Part shown: positions 1 through 6,790 of the stretch, one piece after another | Layout of the letters: each line of letters opens with the position of its first letter | How positions within the stretch are numbered: the first letter of the stretch is position 1 | From: Kiritimatiellia bacterium | GTDB taxonomy: Bacteria > Verrucomicrobiota > Kiritimatiellia > RFP12 > UBA1067 | Assembly (NCBI GenBank): GCA_017965685.1 | Contig: JAGCPM010000115.1 | Coordinates: 1-16,070, forward strand | Direction of reading: 5' to 3' | DNA length: 16,070 nt | Position numbers and translations under genes: made by a program | Notes under the pieces: model-generated | Database searches by the model: none | The model's input: only the letters and a program-made list of their open reading frames with translations | Told to the model about the DNA's origin: nothing

Positions 1-211
1 CCGGGCTTCCGGCGGCGGGTGCCTGTTGCGGAACCGCGGCAGGGCGGATTGCCTGCGCCGACTGCCGTGCCGGGGCAGGGCGCATTTCGGGTTCGGATTG
101 CGCGGGCTCCTTCAGGAGGTCCCTGTCGAACTCGACCGAACGTACGCCGAGGGTGCGTTCGAGTTCGAGTTCGGCTATGAGCGAATCGATTATTTCGTCG
201 AGGGGATTCAC
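1..211 (-). CDS. Partial CDS, unidentified; N-terminus possibly of a family-4 uracil-DNA glycosylase
   Basis: An open frame begins with GTG at 211-209 and runs off the left edge without a stop, giving about 70 residues. The start overlaps the galE stop as GTGA, so the gene is translationally coupled to galE and probably shares its mRNA. The visible protein opens [20 protein letters not shown], an acidic amphipathic helix, followed by [10 protein letters not shown]. After that comes a low-complexity Pro/Ala/Gln/Arg stretch that looks like a disordered linker. A short helix, an LGV motif and a Pro/Ala-rich linker precede the catalytic domain in many type-4 uracil-DNA glycosylases, so that is my guess, but no catalytic motif lies in the window. 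The reading frame is well supported by the overlap. The function is weakly supported. Confidence 0.55.
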   Translation of the reverse strand, partial: MNPLDEIIDSLIAELELERTLGVRSVEFDRDLLKEPAQSEPEMRPAPARQSAQAIRPAAVPQQAPAAGSP

Positions 212-1242
212 GCCTCTGGCTTCTTGAAGCCGTAGGGGTTCTGGCTCTGCCAGCGCCATCCATCCTCGCACATCTCGTCGATTCCGCGCTCTGCCTTCCA
301 GCCGAGTTCCTTCGCGGCGAGCGAGGGGTCCGCCCAGCATTCGGCTATGTCACCTGGACGGCGCGGCTGGATCTTGTAGGGAACCGGCCTGCCGGAAGCC
401 TTCTCGAAAGCCTTCACAATCTGGAGGACGGAATATCCATTGCCAGTGCCGAGGTTGTATATCTTGAGACCGAGTTTCGGGTTCGCCTCAAGCTTTTCAA
501 TCGCCTTTAAGTGGCCTATTGCGAGATCGACCACATGGATATAGTCGCGAACGCCTGTGCCGTCGACGGTCGGATAATCGTTACCGAACACGTTCAATTC
601 GGGAAGCCTTCCGACCGCGACCTGTGCCACATAAGGCAGCAGGTTGTTCGGTATGCCGGCCGGGTCTTCGCCGATCCTGCCCGATTTGTGCGCGCCGATC
701 GGGTTGAAATACCTAAGAAGTATGACGTTCCATTCAGGATCGGCCTTTTGGACATCCTTGAAGACCTGCTCCATCATGAGCTTCGTCCAGCCGTAGGGAT
801 TCGTGCAGCCGGGCGTCGGGAAGTCCTCGCGGATCGGCACGCTCGCAGGGTCGCCGTATACTGTCGCGGAAGACGAGAAGACGATGTTCTTGCAGCCGTG
901 GTCGCCGAGGCACTTGAGCAGCGTGAAGGTTCCGCCAAGGTTGTTCGAGTAGTACTTGAGCGGGATGCGGGTCGATTCGCCTACTGCCTTGAGCGCGGCG
1001 AAGTGGATGGCCGCGCCGAAGGGGCCGTCCGCATCGAGTATTGCATTCATTGCGGCTTCGTCGCGTATGTCGGCCTTGCGGAACAGGGGCGTCCTGCCCG
1101 TTATCTCCGCGACGCGCTTGAGTGATTCCTCGCAGGAATTGCAGAGGTTGTCGACGACAACGACGTCGTGTCCGGCGTTCAGCAATTCTACGACCGTATG
1201 GCTGCCGATGAAGCCGGCACCGCCTGTTACAAGTATCTTCAT
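208..1242 (-). CDS. galE: UDP-glucose 4-epimerase
   Basis: GalE interconverts UDP-glucose and UDP-galactose in the cytoplasm (Leloir pathway, supply of surface-sugar precursors). The 344-aa length is typical. The Rossmann NAD-binding motif [10 protein letters not shown] is at residues 7-16. The short-chain dehydrogenase catalytic set is present as SSSATVYG (123-130, catalytic Ser likely S125) and YGWTK (Y150, K154). RYFNPIGAH (177-185) and [10 protein letters not shown] (228-237) are family hallmarks. The residue matching the E. coli Y299 gatekeeper is C302, as in human GALE, which may allow N-acetylated sugars. The start is supported by AAGGAG 8 nt upstream (1256-1251). The gene has its own promoter just after holA and is coupled through GTGA to the next gene. 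Confidence 0.97.
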   Translation of the reverse strand: MKILVTGGAGFIGSHTVVELLNAGHDVVVVDNLCNSCEESLKRVAEITGRTPLFRKADIRDEAAMNAILDADGPFGAAIHFAALKAVGESTRIPLKYYSNNLGGTFTLLKCLGDHGCKNIVFSSSATVYGDPASVPIREDFPTPGCTNPYGWTKLMMEQVFKDVQKADPEWNVILLRYFNPIGAHKSGRIGEDPAGIPNNLLPYVAQVAVGRLPELNVFGNDYPTVDGTGVRDYIHVVDLAIGHLKAIEKLEANPKLGLKIYNLGTGNGYSVLQIVKAFEKASGRPVPYKIQPRRPGDIAECWADPSLAAKELGWKAERGIDEMCEDGWRWQSQNPYGFKKPEA

Positions 1243-1280
1243 TGCTTTTTCTCCTTGGTTTGATCTTCGGTGTTATGGAA

Positions 1281-1309
1281 AGTATACCATATTCCCCCGT
1301 TTAGCGCAA
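1281..1309 (-). promoter_or_regulatory. galE promoter
   Basis: On the minus strand a -35 TTGCGC (1309-1304) and a -10 TATACT (1286-1281) are separated by 17 bp. The spacer contains a run of five G followed by an AT-rich stretch, as in the tRNA promoter of this window. Transcription should begin near 1275, leaving a leader of roughly 30 nt that contains the AAGGAG ribosome binding site. Confidence 0.75.
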
Positions 1310-1317
1310 CCCCCCGG

Positions 1318-2325
1318 CTACGCGCAGGAGCGGGCGATTTCGGCGATGACCAGAGCGTCTATGCTACCGGCGGAAGAGACCGCCTTTTCGCGCAGAGCGA
1401 CGAAACGGGCTCTCGCGAGCCTGAGTTCAACCAAGCGCCACTTTCGTAGGAAGCCCTCGTTCTTTCTCGCGGCGAATGGGGCCATGCCTTCCGTAGCCTC
1501 GGCCCAGAGCCCTTGTTCTTGCGCGTCCTTAAGTTCCGCCAACTGTCGGAAGAACTTCTCTATGACGCCGCTCATGAAGACGGCAAAACCGTTTTCGCCC
1601 TCGAAGCGCCTTGCTGCCGCGATTGCTTTCCCGGCGTTTCTTTCGCCGATGGCGTCCGTGACATCCCATATCGCGGGTTCCACTCCCACGCCCTGCGAGG
1701 ATATTTCGGAGACGTCTTCGGCGGATATCGTCTTCCTCCCGTCGCCAAGATAGTCGCGCATCTTGCCGAGCTCGGACATGATGGATCGTGTATCGGTCCC
1801 GACAACGGCGATGAACTTCTCGGCTACGCCATTGCCGAACGCGAGGCCCAGTTCCTTCGCAAGATCAATTGCCCTTACGGTGGCGTCGCGCTGTTGTTCC
1901 CAAGGTTTTGCGGCGGCAAAGAATACGATTTCCGCGACCTTTGCGAGGGTCTTTGCAAAGATGGAGGTCTTGAGCATCCGGGGGCCGCTTATGATGAACT
2001 TCTGGTTTTCCGGCATCGGCGAGGACGCGAGGTTTTCGGCGAGCCTTTCGAGCGCGCCCTTGACTTCTTCGCCAGGGCCGCCTTTGCCTGACTGGGGGAG
2101 GAAGCCCACGTTCTTCCACCACGTGACCTTGACGGGATCCAGAAAGGGTGGAGTCCGAAAACTTTCCATTGCCTTTTTGATGGAGGCCATCTGGTCCGCC
2201 GCGTTGGAGTCGTTCGCCGAGTCGATGACTTCCAGTGCGGTGCCGGAAGCGTCGCCCGCGATGCGTTTGGCGGTTTCGCCTACGAGGAAATCATCCTCGC
2301 CGATTATGACGTGTAGATTGCCCAT
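1318..2325 (-). CDS. holA: DNA polymerase III subunit delta
   Basis: HolA is the clamp-loader subunit that opens the beta sliding clamp during DNA replication. The 335-aa protein has the usual length. It begins with the delta-family pattern GEDDFLVGE (9-17), where a divergent P-loop region would lie, and continues with KVTWWKNVGFL (66-76). The middle contains the typical stretch SELGKMRDYLGDGRKTI (184-200) followed by an acidic DV segment. The C-terminal helical collar domain includes FAVFMSGVIEKFFRQL (247-262). Delta proteins are very divergent, so the call rests on this pattern order and the length. The ATG lies inside the end of lgt with a 35-nt overlap, so translation should be coupled. 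It is the last gene of the ftsB-like/protease/lgt operon and ends just before the galE promoter. No clear terminator hairpin follows. Confidence 0.88.
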   Translation of the reverse strand: MGNLHVIIGEDDFLVGETAKRIAGDASGTALEVIDSANDSNAADQMASIKKAMESFRTPPFLDPVKVTWWKNVGFLPQSGKGGPGEEVKGALERLAENLASSPMPENQKFIISGPRMLKTSIFAKTLAKVAEIVFFAAAKPWEQQRDATVRAIDLAKELGLAFGNGVAEKFIAVVGTDTRSIMSELGKMRDYLGDGRKTISAEDVSEISSQGVGVEPAIWDVTDAIGERNAGKAIAAARRFEGENGFAVFMSGVIEKFFRQLAELKDAQEQGLWAEATEGMAPFAARKNEGFLRKWRLVELRLARARFVALREKAVSSAGSIDALVIAEIARSCA

Positions 2326-3079
2326 ATGCGAGTAGCAGAGCGCCGAATGCGGCCATTGTGAGCGAAATTGCCTGCGAGATGCTCAGCCCGAGAACCGTGG
2401 CCCTTGGATCGCCGCGCAACGTTTCCGTCGCCACACGGATCGCGGCATACCCGATGAGGTACGCGCCTGCGGTGTGGCGGCGCCATTTGAGGTAGATGAA
2501 AAGGAGCGCCGCGAAGAGCGCCAGAAGAAGCGCAGCCTCGAAAAGCTGCACCGGGAACACCGGAAGCGACGCGCCTGCGGAGGAGTCTATAAGACCTTCC
2601 CTGATCTGGCCGTACCATGCCGGGGAGTGGCGCGGGAAGCGGACGGCGAACCGTGAAGCGGAAAGCTTTCCGTAGCAACAGCCGTAGAAGAAGCAGCCGA
2701 GGCGCCCGAAAGCGTGGCCGAGCGGGACGACTGTGCAGAAGAAATCGCCTAGAGCGAGCGGACGTTCCTTCTTGATTGCGCACCATGTGAAAAATACGAG
2801 AATCGAAAGGATAAGTCCGCCGTAGAACATGAGCCCGCCCTGGTCGATGCGGAAGACATTCAGAGGATTGGCGGCGAACTCGGATCTCCAATGCTCGATG
2901 ACGTATGCGATGCGGCTGCCGAGGACTCCGCCGAGCATCAGCGACACCATGAAGTTCGACAGGTCCCTGCGTCCAGAGAGCTTTTCAACCAGCCACCAGC
3001 AGGCGAGGAATCCGATTGCCATGCACGCGCCGTACGTGCGTAGCTTGAGGAAGCCCATATCGACGAGGACCGGAAACAT
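2291..3079 (-). CDS. lgt: Prolipoprotein diacylglyceryl transferase
   Basis: Lgt is an inner-membrane enzyme that moves diacylglyceryl from phosphatidylglycerol to the lipobox cysteine of prolipoproteins, the first step of lipoprotein maturation. The 262-aa protein has several membrane segments. Family motifs are GGLMFYGGLI (81-90), GHAFGRLGCFFYGCCYG (121-137, with the conserved Arg at 126), PVQLFEA (166-172) and the C-terminal R205 region followed by LRGDPR. The position matching E. coli His103 is Tyr86. I believe this is usual in the GCCYG-type subfamily. The frame remains open upstream to about 3622, but that part is only an alternative frame of the preceding gene. The ATG at 3079 overlaps the upstream TGA by one base and gives a normal Lgt N-terminus. 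The end overlaps holA by 35 nt. Confidence 0.95.
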   Translation of the reverse strand: MFPVLVDMGFLKLRTYGACMAIGFLACWWLVEKLSGRRDLSNFMVSLMLGGVLGSRIAYVIEHWRSEFAANPLNVFRIDQGGLMFYGGLILSILVFFTWCAIKKERPLALGDFFCTVVPLGHAFGRLGCFFYGCCYGKLSASRFAVRFPRHSPAWYGQIREGLIDSSAGASLPVFPVQLFEAALLLALFAALLFIYLKWRRHTAGAYLIGYAAIRVATETLRGDPRATVLGLSISQAISLTMAAFGALLLAYGQSTRHNRRG

Positions 3080-3786
3080 CACCCGCCTTTCACGAAAAGC
3101 GAACAGACCCAGAGGATTCCGCGCCATATCGCGACCAGCGCGGTCCAGTACGCGCCCGTCAGACGTCCGAGGACTATCACTCCAAGATCCTTGAAAGGAA
3201 CGGACGTCGTAGCCGCGAGCCAAAGGAGCACAAGCGCGACGTTCATGACGAATATGAACGTCCACGAGAATATCCTGCCGTAGAGCTTCACGTCCGGCTG
3301 GCGCTCGGTAAGGGTGTCGAGCGTGAAGACGATATGGAAGGCCCATGTAAAGCCGATGAGCCCCGTCCAGACCGGGAGCGCCGGAAGAGGTTTCACGAAC
3401 GCCGAGGTTATGAGCGCGATGACTATGACGACGAAGGTGTAGAAGGGGAAGAAGTACGGTGCGAGCGTAATGAGAAAATTCGATTTTGTGAGCCGAACGC
3501 TGCCGCCGTCGGCAGAGACGCGCACTTTCGAGGGAATCGCGCCGAACAGAAGACCCCACAGCGCGTGCGTGAGTTCGTGTCCGAGGACGTAAGCCCTCAC
3601 GGGGTGCGATATGGCCATCCACGAGAAAACGAAGACGAGCATTCCAAAGACGAGGGAGACCGCTTCGACGCTGACTCCGCCCGCACCGTCCGCCGCCCGC
3701 ACGAGCGTGTCGACAAGCGAGCGCCCCATTCCCCAGCAGGCTGGAAGGAGCGCGATTCCGAAGAGCATTCTGAGGAAATTCGCCAT
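3079..3786 (-). CDS. Polytopic membrane metalloprotease-like protein (M50-like, HExxH)
   Basis: This 235-aa protein has about five or six hydrophobic segments. A zinc-protease-type motif HELTH (H70, E71, H74) lies in the sequence GHELTHALWGLLFGA, which resembles M50 (site-2 protease) families. It is followed by a positively charged loop and by LAPYFFPFYT (108-117), a pattern seen in M50B-type proteins. The conserved-looking D157 in FTLDTLTERQPD is a candidate third zinc ligand. These features suggest an intramembrane protease, but the substrate is unknown and no PDZ domain is present. The ATG directly follows the TAG of the FtsB-like gene with no spacer, and the stop overlaps the lgt start as TGATG. 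The gene is therefore firmly within an envelope/division operon. Activity is inferred from the motif only. Confidence 0.75.
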   Translation of the reverse strand: MANFLRMLFGIALLPACWGMGRSLVDTLVRAADGAGGVSVEAVSLVFGMLVFVFSWMAISHPVRAYVLGHELTHALWGLLFGAIPSKVRVSADGGSVRLTKSNFLITLAPYFFPFYTFVVIVIALITSAFVKPLPALPVWTGLIGFTWAFHIVFTLDTLTERQPDVKLYGRIFSWTFIFVMNVALVLLWLAATTSVPFKDLGVIVLGRLTGAYWTALVAIWRGILWVCSLFVKGG

Positions 3787-4080
3787 CTATTTCTTCTCGT
3801 CGAATATGAAAACGATCTCGCCGGGGAAAACCCTGCGGTTCTGCCGCGCGATCATCTCGACGAACTCGCGATCGGTCTTGAAGCGCGTCTGGTTGTCGCG
3901 CAATTCCGCTATTTTGCGGCGCATGGCCGCAATCTCCTCGTTGAGTTTCGCGTCCTTCTCGCGCAGCGATCTGGAGCGCATATAGTTGGGCCAGAGCATC
4001 ACCGTTCCGCCGACCAGAATGGCCAGCGCGAGCGAAACCGTGAACGCCCTGAAGAACCTGTCTTTGAAGCCTTCTTTCAT
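3787..4080 (-). CDS. FtsB/DivIC-family septum formation protein
   Basis: FtsB/DivIC proteins are small bitopic membrane proteins that join FtsL and FtsQ in the divisome. This 97-aa protein has the family layout: a short basic cytoplasmic tail (1-10), one membrane span (about 12-30), a charged coiled coil (about 37-65) and the conserved C-terminal signature REFVEMIARQ plus VFPGEIVFIF (within 71-93). The length matches the family. The stop TAG is immediately followed by the ATG of the membrane-protease gene. No ribosome binding site precedes the ATG, and the -10 element ends only 10 bp upstream of it, so the transcript is probably leaderless. I leave the symbol open because FtsB and DivIC cannot be told apart by sequence alone here. 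Confidence 0.85.
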   Translation of the reverse strand: MKEGFKDRFFRAFTVSLALAILVGGTVMLWPNYMRSRSLREKDAKLNEEIAAMRRKIAELRDNQTRFKTDREFVEMIARQNRRVFPGEIVFIFDEKK

Positions 4081-4090
4081 GACGAGAGAA

Positions 4091-4120
4091 AGTATATCAA
4101 AATTTTCGTGCGAAAAACAT
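4091..4120 (-). promoter_or_regulatory. Promoter of the ftsB-like/protease/lgt/holA operon
   Basis: On the minus strand a TATACT -10 (4096-4091) is preceded by TTTTGA, the same extension seen in other promoters of this window. No good -35 is visible at 17-18 bp; the best candidates are TGTTTT or ATGTTT around 4120-4114. The start of transcription expected near 4085-4083 lies only 3-5 nt before the ATG at 4080. The promoter diverges from the one serving the glycogen-binding gene. Confidence 0.6.
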
Positions 4121-4149
4121 TGACTTTTGAAAAAAATATGAGATACTAT
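4120..4149 (+). promoter_or_regulatory. Promoter of the glycogen-binding-domain gene
   Basis: A -35 TTGACT (4120-4125) is followed by an A-rich spacer and either TACTAT (4144-4149, spacer 18) or GATACT (4142-4147, spacer 16) as the -10. The sequence GATACTATAC matches the downstream part of the rpoB P1 core. Transcription near 4155 would leave a leader of about 75 nt. Confidence 0.65.
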
Positions 4150-4180
4150 ACGCCCGTTACGGTGGATTAGGCTCCTCCGT

Positions 4181-4199
4181 GCGCCCCGAACCTGGGCGT
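4181..4199 (+). other. Leader hairpin upstream of the glycogen-binding gene
   Basis: GCGCCC (4181-4186) can pair with GGGCGT (4194-4199) around a 7-nt loop. It lies in the predicted 5' leader, about 15 nt before the GAAGGAA ribosome binding site. No T-run follows, so it is not an intrinsic terminator. Any regulatory role is speculative. Confidence 0.35.
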
Positions 4200-4229
4200 C
4201 AAAATGGTATCAAGAAGGAAATAAGACAA

Positions 4230-4598
4230 ATGAAGATAAAGGCAACCAAGAAGCCTGCGGCCGAGAAGGTCGTGGCGAAGAAGACGCGCGTTTGCAAGGC
4301 CGCGGCCGCTCCTGCGGTCAAGCCTGTCAAGCCCGCGAAGACGCCCGTGACGTTCACCGTCCATGCCGACAAGGGCAAGGAAGTGTTCCTCGCTGGCGAG
4401 TTCAACGGTTGGGATCCCGCCGCCAAGAAGCTGGCGTACAAGGCCCGTGCGGGCGTCTACACGACGACCCTCAACCTCGAGGCCGGGACATACCAGTACA
4501 AGTTCGTGATCGACGGCACGTGGTGCGCCGATCCCGAGAACGTCAACTCGGTCCAGAACGACCAGGGCACGTTCAACTCCGTGATCGAGGTCAAGTAA
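4230..4598 (+). CDS. Small glycogen-binding-domain (CBM48/AMPK-beta-like) protein with Lys/Ala/Pro-rich tail
   Basis: The 122-aa protein has two parts. Residues 1-38 are a basic low-complexity tail of Lys, Ala, Val and Pro with motifs such as KKPAAEK and VKPVKPAK. Residues 39-122 form one immunoglobulin-like carbohydrate-binding domain of the type found in AMPK beta subunits and branching enzymes. Its signatures are VFLAGEFNGWDP (52-63, W61), YQYKFVIDG (88-96), W98 and the closing NDQGTFNSVIEV. No catalytic domain is attached. It probably binds glycogen or other alpha-glucan, but this is inferred from the fold. The ATG at 4230 is chosen for the GAAGGAA site at 4214-4220; an in-frame GTG at 4179 lacks one. 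The gene has its own promoter and ends convergently, overlapping the U32 gene by 8 bp. Confidence 0.85.
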   Translation: MKIKATKKPAAEKVVAKKTRVCKAAAAPAVKPVKPAKTPVTFTVHADKGKEVFLAGEFNGWDPAAKKLAYKARAGVYTTTLNLEAGTYQYKFVIDGTWCADPENVNSVQNDQGTFNSVIEVK

Positions 4599-5838
4599 GC
4601 TTCTTCTCCATGCAGAAGACCTTGTCGCCGACCCTGCAGCGGGGAGCGACGAAGGTGACCCAGGATCCACGTGCGCCGACGACCGGCACTTCCGAGTCGC
4701 GGCGCATTTCTTTTAGCGTGAATTCCTGCACTCCGGTGGTCGGCCCTTGTATCTGCAAGGTGTCGCCGACCCTGATTTCGCGGTCCTGTATCTTCACCTG
4801 TGCGATGCCGGCCTTTGCGAAATAGTCGATGACCACGCCGACATGCCTCTTCACGCGCGTGGCTAGGGAGTTTTCGCTGTCGGTGAACTGCCCGTCGCCG
4901 GGCCTGCCGTAGAAGAGGCCTTTCGAGAATTCACGGTGGAAGACCTTTTCGAGCTCCGTCTCGAGTTCGCGCACGAGTTCCGGAGTGTATTCCCCGGAGA
5001 GCACTGCATCGACCGCTTTTCGGTAGCACCGGACCGACGTCTTCACGTACTCCGCGTTTCTAGCGCGGCCCTCTATCTTGAAACTCGCTATTCCGGCTTT
5101 CATCAGGGCGTCCACGAATCCGATCGAGCAGAGATCCTTAGCCGACAGTACGGTATGCGCGCCAACAATGAAGGCGGTGTCTGATTCGTGCACCGGATTG
5201 CCTTCGCCATCCGAGTACAGGTCGACTGCCTTCACTAGGAATTTACGCCGGCAAGGCTGGTGACACTCCCCCCTGCAAGCCGACTTGCCGAATGCGTCAT
5301 GGCTCATCAGACATCTGCCCGAAAGCGCCACGCACTGCGCGCCGTGCACGAAACACTCTATCTCGACCGGTGCCACCTTCGCCGCTATCATCTTCACTTC
5401 CGCGAGTGTGCACTCTCTCGCGAGGACGACCCTCGTGGCACCCTGCGAGGCGGCGAACGACACTGCGGCGGAATTGGAAAGCGACATCTGGGTGGATATG
5501 TGAAATTGGCAGCCGTGCTTTTTGAGAAGCCCTATCACGCCCCAGTCGCTGACGATGAAGGCGTCGACATGGTCCTTCGCGCCGATGATGGTCTTCTCGA
5601 TCTCCTCCGCCTCGCCTTCGAACATTATCGCGTTCAGTGCCAGGTAGCGTTTCACGCCTTTCTCCCTGCAGCGCCTTGCAATCTCTGGAAGGTCCTCACG
5701 GCGGAAGTTTATTCCGCTCCTTGCGCGCATGTTGAAGGTGCCGAGCCCGAAGTAGACCGCATCCGCACCGGCGTCGAGCGCAGTCTGAAGGCACGTGAAA
5801 TCGCCCGCCGGCGCGAGAATCTCCGGCCGAAGTGGCAT
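4591..5838 (-). CDS. Peptidase U32-family protein (TrhP/YegQ-like, probable Fe-S hydroxylation enzyme)
   Basis: U32 proteins were named as peptidases, but characterised bacterial members (TrhP, RlhA, UbiU/V) take part in hydroxylation of tRNA, rRNA or ubiquinone and carry a 4Fe-4S cluster. The 415-aa protein opens with EILAPAGDF (6-14) in a TIM-barrel-like domain. It contains the family signature ECFVHGAQCVALSGRC (161-176), a cysteine-rich GECHQPCRR (190-198), and SAKDLC (232-237) followed by GIASFKIEGRAR (249-260). C169, C176, C192 and C237 are the likely cluster ligands. A C-terminal beta domain starts around residue 330. The size fits TrhP (tRNA U34 hydroxylation) best. The ATG at 5838 lies one base after the corA stop; longer in-frame starts only extend into corA. 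Confidence 0.87.
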   Translation of the reverse strand: MPLRPEILAPAGDFTCLQTALDAGADAVYFGLGTFNMRARSGINFRREDLPEIARRCREKGVKRYLALNAIMFEGEAEEIEKTIIGAKDHVDAFIVSDWGVIGLLKKHGCQFHISTQMSLSNSAAVSFAASQGATRVVLARECTLAEVKMIAAKVAPVEIECFVHGAQCVALSGRCLMSHDAFGKSACRGECHQPCRRKFLVKAVDLYSDGEGNPVHESDTAFIVGAHTVLSAKDLCSIGFVDALMKAGIASFKIEGRARNAEYVKTSVRCYRKAVDAVLSGEYTPELVRELETELEKVFHREFSKGLFYGRPGDGQFTDSENSLATRVKRHVGVVIDYFAKAGIAQVKIQDREIRVGDTLQIQGPTTGVQEFTLKEMRRDSEVPVVGARGSWVTFVAPRCRVGDKVFCMEKKLT

Positions 5839-5839
5839 G

Positions 5840-6784
5840 TCAGAACTTGCGCTTGCGGTAGAGTATGTAGAATAGCACTCCAACCCCGCCCGCGAGGAAG
5901 GCCGAGAGCCCCATGACAATCGCGAAGGCTGCCTTGCCCGCGCCCTGGAAGGGGAGTGGTATGTTCATGCCGTAGATGGAGGCGATTAGCATAGGCGCCG
6001 CGAGGAGTATCGTCGCCGCCGTTAGGTATTTCATCACGTTGTTCAGGTTGTTGCTGATGAGCGAGGCGAATGTATCAAGGGTGCCATTGAGGATGTTCGC
6101 GTGTATCTGCGCGGTCTCGAGTGCCTGCTGGTATTCGACCATCGCGTCCTCGAGCTGGTCGCGGTCGTCCTCCTCGAGCTGCATCTGCCGCGCCGTGTTG
6201 GCCCGCGCGAGGGCGATAGTGTCAGCCTTGAGCGAGGTCGTGAAGTAGACGAGCGTCTTTTCGATCGTGAGCAACTTCAACAGCGCTTCGTTCGAGATTG
6301 TCTGGTGCAGCTCGTCTTCCAGCGCGTTGGTCCTTAGGTGTATGTCGTGTATGTACCTCAGGAAGAGCACTCCGCCATGCCAGAGGAGCCTGAACGCGAA
6401 GCGATATTTGTCCGAAGGAGGACACACCCTGCGTATCTGGTCGAGAAAAGCGGTCGTCACTGGCGTAGCGAGGCTCGAAACCGTGATCACCGATTTGCCG
6501 AAGAGGATTATTCCGAGAGGAGTCGTCCTGTATGGCGCCACGTCATCCGTTTCGTCAATCGTCGGGACGTGGACGATCATGATCGTCGCATCGTCGTCGT
6601 AGTCAAAGCGCGGCCTTTCGTCGGCGTCGAGGGGGTCTGTCAGGAAGTCGCGCGGCACCTTGGAGTGCGTGAGGACCCGCTCAAGCTCGGTCGTCGTGGG
6701 ATCCACGAGATTGATCCAGCAAGATTCGCCGAATTCCTGTGCCTCCTTGAGGCCGCCGTTATCCCAGCGGTAGATCGTCATCAT
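5840..6784 (-). CDS. corA: CorA-family divalent cation (Mg2+) transporter
   Basis: CorA proteins form pentameric inner-membrane channels for Mg2+ or related cations. The 314-aa length is typical. The N-terminal cytoplasmic domain (about 1-245) is acidic and ends in a long helix rich in Glu, Asp and Gln. Two membrane helices follow at about 250-270 and 284-307. The first ends with the defining selectivity motif YGMN (271-274) in SIYGMNIPLPF. The C-terminus is basic (YRKRKF), as usual for the cytoplasmic tail. Two ATG codons stand in tandem at the start, with GGGGTGA upstream at the end of pheS. The gene sits 6 bp after pheS and one base before the U32 gene, so it is expressed from the pheS promoter. 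The transported ion cannot be read from the sequence. Confidence 0.93.
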   Translation of the reverse strand: MMTIYRWDNGGLKEAQEFGESCWINLVDPTTTELERVLTHSKVPRDFLTDPLDADERPRFDYDDDATIMIVHVPTIDETDDVAPYRTTPLGIILFGKSVITVSSLATPVTTAFLDQIRRVCPPSDKYRFAFRLLWHGGVLFLRYIHDIHLRTNALEDELHQTISNEALLKLLTIEKTLVYFTTSLKADTIALARANTARQMQLEEDDRDQLEDAMVEYQQALETAQIHANILNGTLDTFASLISNNLNNVMKYLTAATILLAAPMLIASIYGMNIPLPFQGAGKAAFAIVMGLSAFLAGGVGVLFYILYRKRKF

Positions 6785-6790
6785 GGCTTG

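Noticed and set aside
511..1125. Plus-strand open frame opposite galE
   Set aside because: galE on the minus strand is unmistakable and the plus-strand translation shows no domain.
3080..3622. In-frame upstream extension of lgt
   Set aside because: It is Arg/His-rich, not membrane-like, and is another frame of the protease gene. The ATG at 3079 gives a normal Lgt N-terminus.
5839..5919. 27-residue N-terminal extension of the U32 protein
   Set aside because: It lies within the corA 3' end and is Ser-rich low complexity. The ATG one base after the corA stop starts directly at the family's first strand.
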